From Fibrobacter sp. (GTDB taxonomy: Bacteria > Fibrobacterota > Fibrobacteria > Fibrobacterales > Fibrobacteraceae), in the NCBI GenBank assembly GCA_024398965.1, contig JAKSIF010000006.1, positions 1 to 64,000 of the forward strand: a DNA stretch of 64,000 nt. Direction: 5' to 3'. Shown here piece by piece: positions 8,870-17,399 of the stretch. Each line of letters opens with the position of its first letter. Within the stretch, counting starts at the first letter, position 1. Below the pieces are notes generated by a model that saw only the letters and a program-made list of their open reading frames with translations, was not told where the DNA came from and searched no databases. Position numbers and translations under genes: made by a program.

Positions 8870-10657
8870 ATGATGAATCGTAACTCTGCTTTTAGCAAGG
8901 TGGCTTTGTCCGCCCCTCTTATGCTCCTGGCCACCAGTGCCTTTGCTGTTCCCCTTTTCAACCAGGTGGGTTATACTCCCGAGTCCGAAAAACAGATTGT
9001 AATTCCGGGTAGTGACGCCAACCCGCTGGAAATCCGTGACCTTAACGGAAAGACTGTGCTGAAGCTTGATGCTCCCATGGTCTATGACTGGGAATTTAGC
9101 GGTGAGGAAGTCCAGACTTACGATATTTCCGCTTTGAAGACTCCCGGCACCTACCGCATTTATCGTGACGGCTATATGGCGGCTCCCATCGTAATTTCAA
9201 AGAATGCCTACGAGGACGTGACCAAGGCTGCGCTGAAGTGGTTCTACTACCAGCGTGCAAGCATGCCTCTGGAAACCCAGTATGCAGGCAAGTGGGCCCG
9301 TTCTGCAGGCCATATGGATGACCAGGTGATTGTCTACGGTACAGACGCTGCAACTGCTCCCGGCTACGAGAAGGCTACTGGTAAGCCTGCCCCCAAGACG
9401 GACAAACCGCAGGTGATCAAGTCTGACCGCGGTTGGTACGACGCCGGTGACTACGGCAAGTACATCGTGAACTCCGGCATTACCGTGTTCACCTTGCTGG
9501 ATCTCTATGAACGTTTCCCGAAGTTCGGCGACACCCTGAAGTGGAACATTCCCCAGGAATTCAAGAAGTACCCGCAGCTTCTTGAGGAAATCCGCTACAA
9601 TCTTGACTGGATGCTGACCATGCAGGATTCCGATGGCGGTGTTTACCATAAGGTGACCACCTTGAAGTTCAGCGGTTCCGTGATGCCTGAGATGGATGGC
9701 GCCGCCCGCTATGCCATCATCAAGAACGTTACCGCCACTCTGGACTTTGCCGGCGTCATGGCCCAGGCTTCCGTGATTTACAAGAAGAAGGATGCCGCCT
9801 ATGCCAAGAAGATGCTGGACGCAGCCGAAAAGGCTTATGCCTGGGCAAAGGAACATCCTACGGAATTCTACAAGCAGCCCGAGGACGTACAGACCGGTAA
9901 CTACATGCATGGTGGCGAAGACGGTAAGGATGAATTCCGCTTTGCCGCTGCAGAACTTTATCGCGCAACCAAGAAGGCCATGTATCTTGACGAGTTCAAG
10001 ACCAACGCCTTTAACGCCAATGGTCCCTGGTGGGGCGACATGAACATGATTGCCGCCTTCCGCGTGGCAACCGAGGCAAAGCTTTTTGGCAAGGAACTTT
10101 CCGAGACCGCCAAGAGTGTTGTGATGAACGAGGCCAACAATCTCCGTGCCATTGGCGATACCAGCGCCTACCGCCTGCCTATGAACAAGTGGAACTGGAA
10201 CTGGGGCAGCAACAGCGCTGTGGCCAACAACGGTATTGTCCTTCTTTACGCCTACTATATGACCGGCGACAAGAGTTACGTGGATGGCGCCCAGCAGGCC
10301 CTGGACTATCTCCTGGGTAAGAATCCCATGGAAATCAGCTATGTGACCGGCTTTGGCTACAGAAGTGTCCGTAACCCCCATCATCGTCCCAGCGAATCCG
10401 ACATGGTAGACGATCCGGTACCGGGCATGTTGGCTGGTGGCCCCCATCTTGGCAAGCAGGATATTAACCTGGATGGCAAGGAACTTTGGAAGTGCCCCAA
10501 CTATGCTGCCGCTGATAAGGAAGCCTTGGCCTACATCGATGACCGTTGCAGCTACGCTACCAACGAAGTGGCTATTAACTGGAATGCTCCCTTGGCTTAC
10601 TTGGCTGGCGCCTTGCAGGCAATTTACAATGGACACAAACCGGTAGTTTCTAAGTAA
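8870..10657 (+). CDS. Secreted GH9 glycoside hydrolase (endoglucanase/cellulase)
   Basis: 595 residues. A Sec signal peptide ends at about ATSAFA. An N-terminal Ig-like CelD_N domain (VPLFNQVGYTPESEKQ, about 25-110) precedes the (alpha/alpha)6 GH9 barrel. Catalytic elements are visible: D191 and D194 in WYDAGDYGKY (water-activating base), the histidine motif SVRNPHHRPS, and E566 as the general acid in YATNEVAINWNAP. It probably cleaves beta-1,4-glucan. No carbohydrate-binding module and no type IX sorting domain follow the catalytic domain, unlike in the GH127 next door. Start: ATG 8870 or 8873; the open frame further upstream runs through the terminator and is not coding. There is no recognisable RBS. 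Confidence 0.94.
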   Translation: MMNRNSAFSKVALSAPLMLLATSAFAVPLFNQVGYTPESEKQIVIPGSDANPLEIRDLNGKTVLKLDAPMVYDWEFSGEEVQTYDISALKTPGTYRIYRDGYMAAPIVISKNAYEDVTKAALKWFYYQRASMPLETQYAGKWARSAGHMDDQVIVYGTDAATAPGYEKATGKPAPKTDKPQVIKSDRGWYDAGDYGKYIVNSGITVFTLLDLYERFPKFGDTLKWNIPQEFKKYPQLLEEIRYNLDWMLTMQDSDGGVYHKVTTLKFSGSVMPEMDGAARYAIIKNVTATLDFAGVMAQASVIYKKKDAAYAKKMLDAAEKAYAWAKEHPTEFYKQPEDVQTGNYMHGGEDGKDEFRFAAAELYRATKKAMYLDEFKTNAFNANGPWWGDMNMIAAFRVATEAKLFGKELSETAKSVVMNEANNLRAIGDTSAYRLPMNKWNWNWGSNSAVANNGIVLLYAYYMTGDKSYVDGAQQALDYLLGKNPMEISYVTGFGYRSVRNPHHRPSESDMVDDPVPGMLAGGPHLGKQDINLDGKELWKCPNYAAADKEALAYIDDRCSYATNEVAINWNAPLAYLAGALQAIYNGHKPVVSK

Positions 10658-10662
10658 AAATT

Positions 10663-10704
10663 CAAGTAAACTTGGATGCCATGACACTCGGCTTTTGCAT
10701 TTTT
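10663..10704 (+). repeat. Intergenic repeat family A, copy 1
   Basis: 42 bp beginning with the short palindrome CAAGT-AA-ACTTG and ending CTCGGCTTTTGCATTTTT. It matches copy 2 at 40 of 42 positions and immediately follows the GH9 stop. Confidence 0.8.
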
Positions 10705-10737
10705 ATAGAAAATGCGGCGCCTCGGTCATGTCGTTAC

Positions 10738-10779
10738 CAAGTAAACTTGGACGCCATGACGCTCGGCTTTTGCATTTTT
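10738..10779 (+). repeat. Intergenic repeat family A, copy 2
   Basis: Direct copy of 10663-10704, 75 bp away, differing at two positions. The two copies create a spurious 62-codon ORF (10672-10860) that is not considered a gene. Confidence 0.8.
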
Positions 10780-10799
10780 GACAAAAGAAAGTTTTTTGG

Positions 10800-10835
10800 T
10801 ACCTCTGCAGGTGTAGCCCTGCGGAGGTATTTTTA
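10800..10835 (+). terminator. Rho-independent terminator after GH9
   Basis: The 12-bp stem TACCTCTGCAGG / CCTGCGGAGGTA has one mismatch and is followed by TTTTTATA. Confidence 0.8.
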
Positions 10836-10893
10836 TATCAGTGAATTACGGGCGGGATAGGTGTTTGGCGTCCGTGCAACAAGAGGAAATGGT

Positions 10894-13641
10894 ATGTTTG
10901 GAATTTCTCTACGGACATCGGCACGCGCTCTCGCGCTGTCTCTTGGCCTGATGGCTGGTGCAGGCTTTGCCCAGGATCAACTTTATTCGGAAATGTTTCC
11001 GCTGTCTGCGGTGAAGCTTCTGGACGGTCCCTTGAAGGAACGCCAGGATCTTAATGGCGAAACCTTGCTTGCCTATGATACGGACAAGCTGATCGCGCCT
11101 TTCTACGAAGAAGCCGGCATGCGCCCCAAGGCTGTTAAGTTCAGCAACTGGGCGGGCCTCGATGGACATGTGCTAGGCCATTACCTGAGCGCCTTGGCCA
11201 TGCATTATGCTGCTACCGGTGATTCCAAGATCAAGGCCCGTATGGAATATGTGGTGGATGAGTTGGAAATCATCCAGAAGCAGAATTCCAAGGATGCAAA
11301 TTTTGTGGGCTATATCAGCGGCGTGCCTAATGGCAAGGCCATGTGGCTCAAGTTCAAGAACGGCGATGCCGGCGCACAGAACGGCTATTGGGTTCCTTGG
11401 TACAATATTCACAAGACATACGCTGGCTTGCGTGACGCCTGGATGTACGGCGGTATTTCCAAGGCCAAGACCATGTTCCTTGCCCTTTGCGACTGGGGCA
11501 TTACCATTACCAACGGCCTTAACGATTCCAAGATGGAATCCATGATGGGTACGGAATACGGTGGCATGAACGAAGTGTACGCCGACGCCTACGAAATCAC
11601 AAAGAACTCCAAGTACCTGGATGCGGCAAAGAAGTGGTCCCACAAGTGGCTGCTGAATTCCATGGCATCTAACAATGATGTGCTTTCCAATAGGCATGCC
11701 AATACCCAGGTTCCCAAGGTTGTGGGTTTTGCCCGCGTGGCGGAACTGAGCGGCGACAAGACTTACAAGGCTGGCGCTGAAACTTTCTGGGACATCGTGG
11801 TGAACAAGCGTAGTATTGCCATCGGTGGCAACAGCATTTCTGAACACTTCCCGGATTACGACAAGTACAACAAGTACATCGAGGAACGTGAAGGACCTGA
11901 ATCCTGCAATACATACAACATGCTGAAGCTGACGGAACGCTTGTTCCATATGACGCCCAATGCCAAGTATGCGGATTTCTATGAACGAGCCTTGTTCAAC
12001 CATATTCTTTCTACACTTCATCCGAAGCACGGCGGCTACTGCTACTTTACTCCTGCAAGACCGCGTCATTACCGCGTGTATTCCAAGGTAAATGCGGGCA
12101 TGTGGTGCTGTGTGGGTTCCGGCATGGAAAACCCGGGTAAGTACGCCCAGTTTGTTTATACCAAGGAAAATGATGCTCTGTATGTGAACCTTTACGCTGC
12201 CACCGAATTGGATTGGAAGGATAAGGGCATTAAGATCAAGCAGGAAACAGCTTTCCCCAAGGGTGAATCTTCCAAGTTTACCGTGAGCGGCGCCGGCAGT
12301 TTCAAGATGATGCTTCGTCACCCCTACTGGGTGAAGGCCGACGAATTCAAGGTTGTGGTAAATGGCGATACCGTTGTGTCGAAGTCTGATGTGTCCAGCT
12401 ATGTTTCTGCAGGCACTGTCAAGGGCGGCGACGTGGTGGAAGTGATTTACCCCATGTACACTCATACCGAAGACCTGCGCGGCATGGATAACTACGTGGC
12501 TTTGCTTCACGGCCCCATTGTGCTGAGTGCAAAGACCGGTACCGAAAACTTGAGCGGCCTTGTGGCTGATGATGGTCGCTGGAGCCATATTGCAGGTGGC
12601 CCCCTCCAGTCTCTGGATGGCGCTCCTATGCTGGCCAGCGAAAAGAAGGACATTCCTTCCAAGGTGACTCCGGTGAAGGGCGAACCGCTCCACTTTAAGG
12701 CTCCTTACTTGTTTGCCGCCCAGAAGGACGCAAACCTGCTGTTGGAACCTTTCTATGAAGTTCACGACGCTCGCTACATGATGTATTGGATGGTGCTGAC
12801 GGATCCTGCAATTCTTGAAAAACTGAAGAAGGAACAGGCCGAGGCGTTGGCACTTGACGAAAAGACGGTGGACAAGGTGTCGCCGGGTGAGCAGCAGCCC
12901 GAAGCAGATCACCGCATGCAGAAGGAAAATTCCTCTACCGGAAATCATCAGGGCGAATTCTACCGCGATGCGGGCCAGTGTTCCGGTGGCGATGGAGGAT
13001 TCATTAGCTACGAGCTGGAAACCAACAGCGAGGACTCCCTGGACCTGATGGTGCGTTACTGGGGTAACGAAGGCTGTAACCGAGCCTTTGATATCATGAT
13101 TGATGACAAGAAACTTGCCAGCGAAAATATTTCCAACAAGTGGAAGGTGGATGAATTCGTCAACGTGAAGTATCCCATTCCCGACAACATGGTGAAGGGC
13201 AAGAAGGTGATTACCGTAAAGTTCCAGGCAAGCACCGGCATGGTGGGCGGTATCTTTGCTGTGCGACTGCTTCGCAATAAACCTAAGCCTGAACCTGTTG
13301 AAGAAGTGGATTCCACAAAGACCGACACCACTGCAACTTCTGTTGATGATTCTACAGTTACAAAGGTTGAAACCGGCTTTGCAAAAACTGTGCCGCAGCT
13401 TCGTGCTCGCGCTACCCAGGATAATCTCCAGATCGAATCCAGTATGCCGTTGCAGGGTAACATGGCTGTGAAGATTTATTCCATGGATGGACGCGTCGTG
13501 AAGGCGCAGGTGCTGAAATCGGGTGAATCTTCCTTCAACATTGGAATTTCTGACGTGCAGAATGGCATGTATATTCTTCGAGTAATCCAGAATGGGGCGG
13601 TATACAGCAGTTCCATATTCAATAAGACTGGAAACTTCTAA
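10894..13641 (+). CDS. Secreted GH127-type beta-L-arabinofuranosidase with type IX-like C-terminal domain
   Basis: 915 residues. After a Sec signal peptide (ending near GAGFAQ) comes a GH127 (DUF1680) (alpha/alpha)6 catalytic domain. By analogy with the characterised Bifidobacterium enzyme HypBA1, E336 and C338 (GPESCNTYN) plus the C405-C406 pair (MWCCVGSG) should form the Zn-thiolate site with a cysteine nucleophile, and E317 in ISEHF is a candidate acid/base. A later beta-domain (about 690-800) resembles the C-terminal module often found behind GH127. A Thr/Asp-rich linker then leads to a final ~80-residue domain (IYSMDGRVV, GMYILRVIQNG) like type IX secretion sorting domains. Likely role: removing beta-L-arabinofuranose from plant glycans. 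Start ATG 10894 is preceded by AGAGGA; the GTG at 10861 is less likely. Confidence 0.9.
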   Translation: MFGISLRTSARALALSLGLMAGAGFAQDQLYSEMFPLSAVKLLDGPLKERQDLNGETLLAYDTDKLIAPFYEEAGMRPKAVKFSNWAGLDGHVLGHYLSALAMHYAATGDSKIKARMEYVVDELEIIQKQNSKDANFVGYISGVPNGKAMWLKFKNGDAGAQNGYWVPWYNIHKTYAGLRDAWMYGGISKAKTMFLALCDWGITITNGLNDSKMESMMGTEYGGMNEVYADAYEITKNSKYLDAAKKWSHKWLLNSMASNNDVLSNRHANTQVPKVVGFARVAELSGDKTYKAGAETFWDIVVNKRSIAIGGNSISEHFPDYDKYNKYIEEREGPESCNTYNMLKLTERLFHMTPNAKYADFYERALFNHILSTLHPKHGGYCYFTPARPRHYRVYSKVNAGMWCCVGSGMENPGKYAQFVYTKENDALYVNLYAATELDWKDKGIKIKQETAFPKGESSKFTVSGAGSFKMMLRHPYWVKADEFKVVVNGDTVVSKSDVSSYVSAGTVKGGDVVEVIYPMYTHTEDLRGMDNYVALLHGPIVLSAKTGTENLSGLVADDGRWSHIAGGPLQSLDGAPMLASEKKDIPSKVTPVKGEPLHFKAPYLFAAQKDANLLLEPFYEVHDARYMMYWMVLTDPAILEKLKKEQAEALALDEKTVDKVSPGEQQPEADHRMQKENSSTGNHQGEFYRDAGQCSGGDGGFISYELETNSEDSLDLMVRYWGNEGCNRAFDIMIDDKKLASENISNKWKVDEFVNVKYPIPDNMVKGKKVITVKFQASTGMVGGIFAVRLLRNKPKPEPVEEVDSTKTDTTATSVDDSTVTKVETGFAKTVPQLRARATQDNLQIESSMPLQGNMAVKIYSMDGRVVKAQVLKSGESSFNIGISDVQNGMYILRVIQNGAVYSSSIFNKTGNF

Positions 13642-13666
13642 AAAGAGCCTAACACACATCCAAAGA

Positions 13667-13698
13667 GGTACTTCGCGAAAGCGGGGTACCTTTTTTTG
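13667..13698 (+). terminator. Rho-independent terminator after GH127
   Basis: Arms AGGTACTTCGC and GCGGGGTACCT around a GAAA loop, followed by a T7 run. Confidence 0.8.
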
Positions 13699-13746
13699 TC
13701 TAAGGGATTTATATTTACGGGTATGGAAATGGTAAGGAGAAAAAGA

Positions 13747-15483
13747 ATGATTCTAAAAAACAGCTGCGCTCTTGCTTTTGCAACCATGGCGCTTGTGATT
13801 GGCGCATCGAATACCGCTGCTGCAGTTGCTGACTCCATTGAAAGATTGACGCTTCAGGATTTGGACTATACGGACCACTTGCAGACATTGCCCAATTACG
13901 ATCGTGGTTTTTATTATTCCCAGGCGCTCCACGTTAAGGTGGAAGGCTCCAAGCCTATTGAAAAGCCATACGGTAAGCTGGTTCACCTTCGTGCAGACCT
14001 TGCGGAATTCAGCAGCCGTGCTTGGCTGAAGATTGATACTACTGGGGGCCGGCGCGATACCACTTGGGGCAAGTCCCAGGATCTAACAGAAGATGCCCTG
14101 AACGTTTTGCAGACCACCTTCGATAACATCCGCAAGAACGGTAGCAAGGTCATTGTGCGATTCTGTTACGACCCGTGGTTTGATGGGCACTCCAACACAA
14201 CCGCGGAACACGAGTGGGTGCTGCGCCACATTGAACAGCTGGCTCCGCTTCTGACAAAGAACGTAGACATCATCGTGGCTCTTGAAATGGGCATGCATGG
14301 CGCCTTCGGTGAAATGCACTCCGATACGGCGATTACTTACCCGCGAGTTGTGGAGGCCGTGAACAAGATGCTGCGCCTGACTCCTCCGGAACTTAAGATT
14401 CTCACCCGCACGGGAAATTACTCTGCCGCAGTTCTTGGCTTTGAAAACTGGGGCGTTGATTTCCATATTGACGGTGACGTGTTCAAGCGAATCGCCGAGG
14501 CCAAGGGCGATACCATGTACCGCGTAGGAATGTTCAACGATGGCTACCTGGGGACGCAATACGATTACGGAACCTGGGGTGCGGATTGCAAGACTTCCAT
14601 CTGTCGTGAAGAAGGTGTGGCCTGGCTTGAAAAGTACAGCATCAACACGCCTTATGGTGGCGAGGCTGTGGCGACGGCCAGCGGTTACCAAGTCATCAAT
14701 ACGCCGGAGTTCCTGGCCTACGAAGGCTTCCGTACCCACACCAGTTACTTGAACATGCATTGGAATAACAATGTGGTGGATGGCTGGAAGGCCAAGCATT
14801 TTAGCGGCAAGGATTTTGAATACGACGGAACAAAAATTGATTCCCTTACAGGTTACAAGTTTATTGAAGATCATCTAGGTTATCGATTTGTGCTGCGAGA
14901 ATCCTGGTTGCCCGATACAATTGGTTCTAGCCGACATTTTCAGGCGAAGCTGAAAATTCAAAACGTGGGCTTTGGAAATCTGACTAAAGATCAGCCAGTG
15001 TATCTTCTTATTGAACAGGACCGTGACATGGGCGGCCTTGCTGTTGAACCGAGTGGTGATTCTCTTCTGCTAGAAAATCTTGACTTTAGAAATGTGTTGA
15101 GTAGGAAAATCGTCGTTGCCGATGGTGATACCAACATGACTTTTGATGGAGTCAATGACATTGATATTGATGTAAAGGATTGCCCCATGGCTTATGGAAA
15201 GAATGATGTTTACCTCCTTGTGGGTAACGTGTCCTTTGCCAATAAATCATCAAGAGATCCTTTTGTTTTTCATGAAAATAAAAATGCAATGTACTTAGGT
15301 TCTTTTGTGTATGATCGCGAGAAATCAGATGCTATTGGAGTGTTGCGCAATGTTCGAAACAAGGGGACTGAAACTCGCGTAGAACGTGCCGACCAGAAAA
15401 TCCAAGTCCGCGATGGCCGCGGCAAAAATCGCAACGGGTCTGGCGACAAGCTGTTCCGTGTGAATGGAAAAGCCGTGAAATAA
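13747..15483 (+). CDS. Secreted DUF4874/DUF4832-type protein, probable TIM-barrel glycosidase-like
   Basis: 578 residues with a signal peptide (about 1-25). The early motif NYDRGFYYSQ, the LVHLRADLAEFS strand and IVRFCYDPWFDG, then IVALEMGMHGAFGEMH, fit the DUF4874 half; the second half (FNDGYLG, GGEAV, HTSYLNMHWNN, GYRFVLRESW) fits DUF4832. These two families usually occur together in secreted polysaccharide-associated proteins, and acidic residues at strand ends resemble a glycosidase, but activity is unproven. The last ~40 residues form a tail with VERADQKIQVRDGRG and LFRVNGKAVK, repeated in the protein at 15765-16517. RBS AAGGAGA lies 6 nt before ATG 13747. It follows GH9 and GH127, so a plant cell-wall role is plausible. 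Confidence 0.75.
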   Translation: MILKNSCALAFATMALVIGASNTAAAVADSIERLTLQDLDYTDHLQTLPNYDRGFYYSQALHVKVEGSKPIEKPYGKLVHLRADLAEFSSRAWLKIDTTGGRRDTTWGKSQDLTEDALNVLQTTFDNIRKNGSKVIVRFCYDPWFDGHSNTTAEHEWVLRHIEQLAPLLTKNVDIIVALEMGMHGAFGEMHSDTAITYPRVVEAVNKMLRLTPPELKILTRTGNYSAAVLGFENWGVDFHIDGDVFKRIAEAKGDTMYRVGMFNDGYLGTQYDYGTWGADCKTSICREEGVAWLEKYSINTPYGGEAVATASGYQVINTPEFLAYEGFRTHTSYLNMHWNNNVVDGWKAKHFSGKDFEYDGTKIDSLTGYKFIEDHLGYRFVLRESWLPDTIGSSRHFQAKLKIQNVGFGNLTKDQPVYLLIEQDRDMGGLAVEPSGDSLLLENLDFRNVLSRKIVVADGDTNMTFDGVNDIDIDVKDCPMAYGKNDVYLLVGNVSFANKSSRDPFVFHENKNAMYLGSFVYDREKSDAIGVLRNVRNKGTETRVERADQKIQVRDGRGKNRNGSGDKLFRVNGKAVK

Positions 15484-15485
15484 AA

Positions 15486-15761
15486 GTCATCTGGCGTGGA
15501 AAATTTGACCCAAAAGCAAATATTGTTTCTATAGCAAGGGGTTTCAAATTATATCATTATGGAACGGAGCGTTTCTTTGTTGAAGGTTCTTGGGGAGGTA
15601 CGATTATTGCTCCAAATGCGAAGTTGATTCTTGGACAGACGCAATATAAATCTTTGTATGGTCAGTTTTTGGGAAATGGTTTGTCTGTTCATCAGTATTC
15701 TCGTGTGATAAACGTTGTTTTTAATCCGTTGAGTAGTAGTGCTATCGCTTATAGGGATTGA
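15486..15761 (+). pseudogene. 3' fragment of a surface-protein gene
   Basis: A 91-codon frame without a start codon ends at TGA 15759-15761. It reads protein-like throughout, with VIWRGKFDPKANIVSIARG, then GGTIIAPNAKLILGQT and YGQFLGNGLSVHQYSRV, the style of the C-terminal beta-solenoid-like domain of large secreted proteins. Its 5' part would overlap the end of the preceding gene in another frame. It is most simply a truncated gene remnant left by recombination; a frameshifted continuation of the preceding gene is less likely because the preceding gene ends in its own conserved tail. Confidence 0.5.
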
Positions 15762-15764
15762 TTT

Positions 15765-16517
15765 ATGAAAAAAATCTTACTTGTAATCTTAGTCATCGCT
15801 GCAAGCCTATTTGCCCAGGTCAAGATTGATCGAGGGGTGGATGCTGTTTTTCCTCGTGAATTATGGAATTTTGAAGAATATAGCCGTACTGAAGATTGTC
15901 AAACCTATCTGCGTTTGGAAAATGCAGATGACAGTCTAGGATGCTTCAATAGAGAGAACGTCGTGTGCCAAAGTTTGTTGGACTCCAGTGTGTTTTTTTA
16001 TTGGAGCCAAGCTTGGACTTCTGAAGCCAATGGATATTTCTACCATCTCTCTGATGCCACGCATTCGATCCTTGACGTGATTATGGATGAATTTAGACAT
16101 TACCATGATTGTGGTTTAATCGTTGCGACGGAAACGGGCATGGATTCCATTGAATTCATTTTGAAAAGGGATTTGCAGCCCGCTTTGGATAGCGTTACAT
16201 TTGACATTGGTTATTTCTTCATGTATTCTTATAGACGGTCGTTGGATGGTTCTTCTCAGCCAGCATTTACTAATGTAGGTGAACTTCCTGTTCCTCAATC
16301 AGACTATGTGGACAGTGTCGTGAATATGCGCAACGGAAATACTCTAGCGATTTTTTCACCTGTTTTACGTAATAATGGATTCCGCGGAGTTCGTGTGGAG
16401 CGTGCTGGCCAGAAAATTCAGGTCCGCGATGGTCGTGGCGGTTTGCAAAATGATCGCGGTGTGGACGGTTCACCCAGCAACAAACTATTCCGTGTGAACG
16501 GGGAAATGGTGAAGTAA
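15765..16517 (+). CDS. Small secreted protein of unknown function sharing a C-terminal tail with its neighbour
   Basis: 250 residues. A clear signal peptide (MKKILLVILVIAASLFAQ) is followed by a body of about 190 residues with paired Cys, aromatic-rich segments and no recognised motif. The last ~45 residues contain VERAGQKIQVRDGRG and LFRVNGEMVK, nearly the same as the end of the protein encoded at 13747-15483. The gene begins 3 nt after the end of the fragment at 15486-15761. Codon use is AT-rich (TTT, AAT, GTT) compared with GH9 and GH127 but turns GC-richer in the tail, suggesting a composite origin. Confidence 0.7.
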   Translation: MKKILLVILVIAASLFAQVKIDRGVDAVFPRELWNFEEYSRTEDCQTYLRLENADDSLGCFNRENVVCQSLLDSSVFFYWSQAWTSEANGYFYHLSDATHSILDVIMDEFRHYHDCGLIVATETGMDSIEFILKRDLQPALDSVTFDIGYFFMYSYRRSLDGSSQPAFTNVGELPVPQSDYVDSVVNMRNGNTLAIFSPVLRNNGFRGVRVERAGQKIQVRDGRGGLQNDRGVDGSPSNKLFRVNGEMVK

Positions 16518-16518
16518 A

Positions 16519-16550
16519 AAAATCCCCGGCACAGAAGTGTCGGGGTTTAA
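16519..16550. terminator. Bidirectional terminator between the secreted protein and rpe
   Basis: AATCCCCGGCAC / GTGTCGGGGTTT with a short loop, flanked by A-run and T-run, lies between two convergent genes. Confidence 0.75.
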
Positions 16551-16567
16551 TGCTTTCGTAGATTCAA

Positions 16568-17215
16568 TTAGCCGTTGACGAGTTCAACGAACTGATGGCA
16601 GACTTCTTCGGGGTTGGGTTTGCCGAAGATTGCGGAACCCACCACGAAGACGTTGGCGCCGGCATCCTTGCAGGCGAGGATGTTGTCCAGCTTGACGCCG
16701 CCATCGATCTGGATGTCAAGTTCCGGCTTCATCTGGCGAAGTTCGCGGATCTTGTCCAGGCAATAGGGAATGAGGCTCTGGCCGCCGAAACCCGGATTCA
16801 CGCTCATCACGAGGACCATGTCCACGATGTCAAGCACATGCTTGATGCTTGTAAGCGGAGTTGCAGGATTGATGGCCACGGCGGGCTTTACGCCCAGTTC
16901 TGCAATCTGGTGCAGCAGGCGATCCAGGTGGTTGGTGGTTTCGGCGTGGACGCTAATGAGGTGTGCGCCGGCCTTTGCAAATTCGCCCACGTAGTTTTCG
17001 GGATTTGCAATCATCAGGTGGCAATCCAGCGGAAGGCTTGTGCCCTTCTTGACGCAGGCGGAAATGCCCGGGCCAAAGCTGATGTTGGGAACGAAATGAC
17101 CGTCCATGATGTCCAGGTGAACAAGGCCTGCGCCGCCGTTTTCGATAGCCTTGAGGCCGTTACCTAATTCCAGAAAGTTTGCGTTCAATACGCTGGGTGC
17201 GATAATCTGCTTCAT
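16568..17215 (-). CDS. rpe: Ribulose-phosphate 3-epimerase
   Basis: 215 residues. Interconverts D-ribulose 5-phosphate and D-xylulose 5-phosphate in the pentose phosphate pathway. The TIM-barrel family motifs are all visible: APSVLNANF, HLDIMDGHFVPN (metal-binding His and Asp), LDCHLMI, SVHAE, VMSVNPGFGGQ and QIDGGV (second catalytic Asp), VVGSAIFG. Start: ATG at 17213-17215 (MKQIIAPS) matches family length; an in-frame ATG at 17251 would add 12 unneeded residues. No good RBS is visible. It stands alone on the minus strand. Confidence 0.96.
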   Translation of the reverse strand: MKQIIAPSVLNANFLELGNGLKAIENGGAGLVHLDIMDGHFVPNISFGPGISACVKKGTSLPLDCHLMIANPENYVGEFAKAGAHLISVHAETTNHLDRLLHQIAELGVKPAVAINPATPLTSIKHVLDIVDMVLVMSVNPGFGGQSLIPYCLDKIRELRQMKPELDIQIDGGVKLDNILACKDAGANVFVVGSAIFGKPNPEEVCHQFVELVNG

Positions 17216-17399
17216 GATGAACAAGTTAGAAATTTTGAAACTGAGTCGCAAGGCGGTTCATAGGAAGAACAAATGATTCGTGTTTTGGTAGGGTTGATTC
17301 GTCGTCAAAAGATTGTCGTTCGTCAAAATGATGTAAGTAAATATTAGACAAAAAAAAGTTTTATTACTATTTTTGGCACCAAATTCAAAGGAGAAGATT

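Noticed and set aside
10672-10860. 62-codon ORF downstream of GH9
   Set aside because: It is made of the two copies of the family A repeat and runs into the terminator; the repeated peptide has no independent support.
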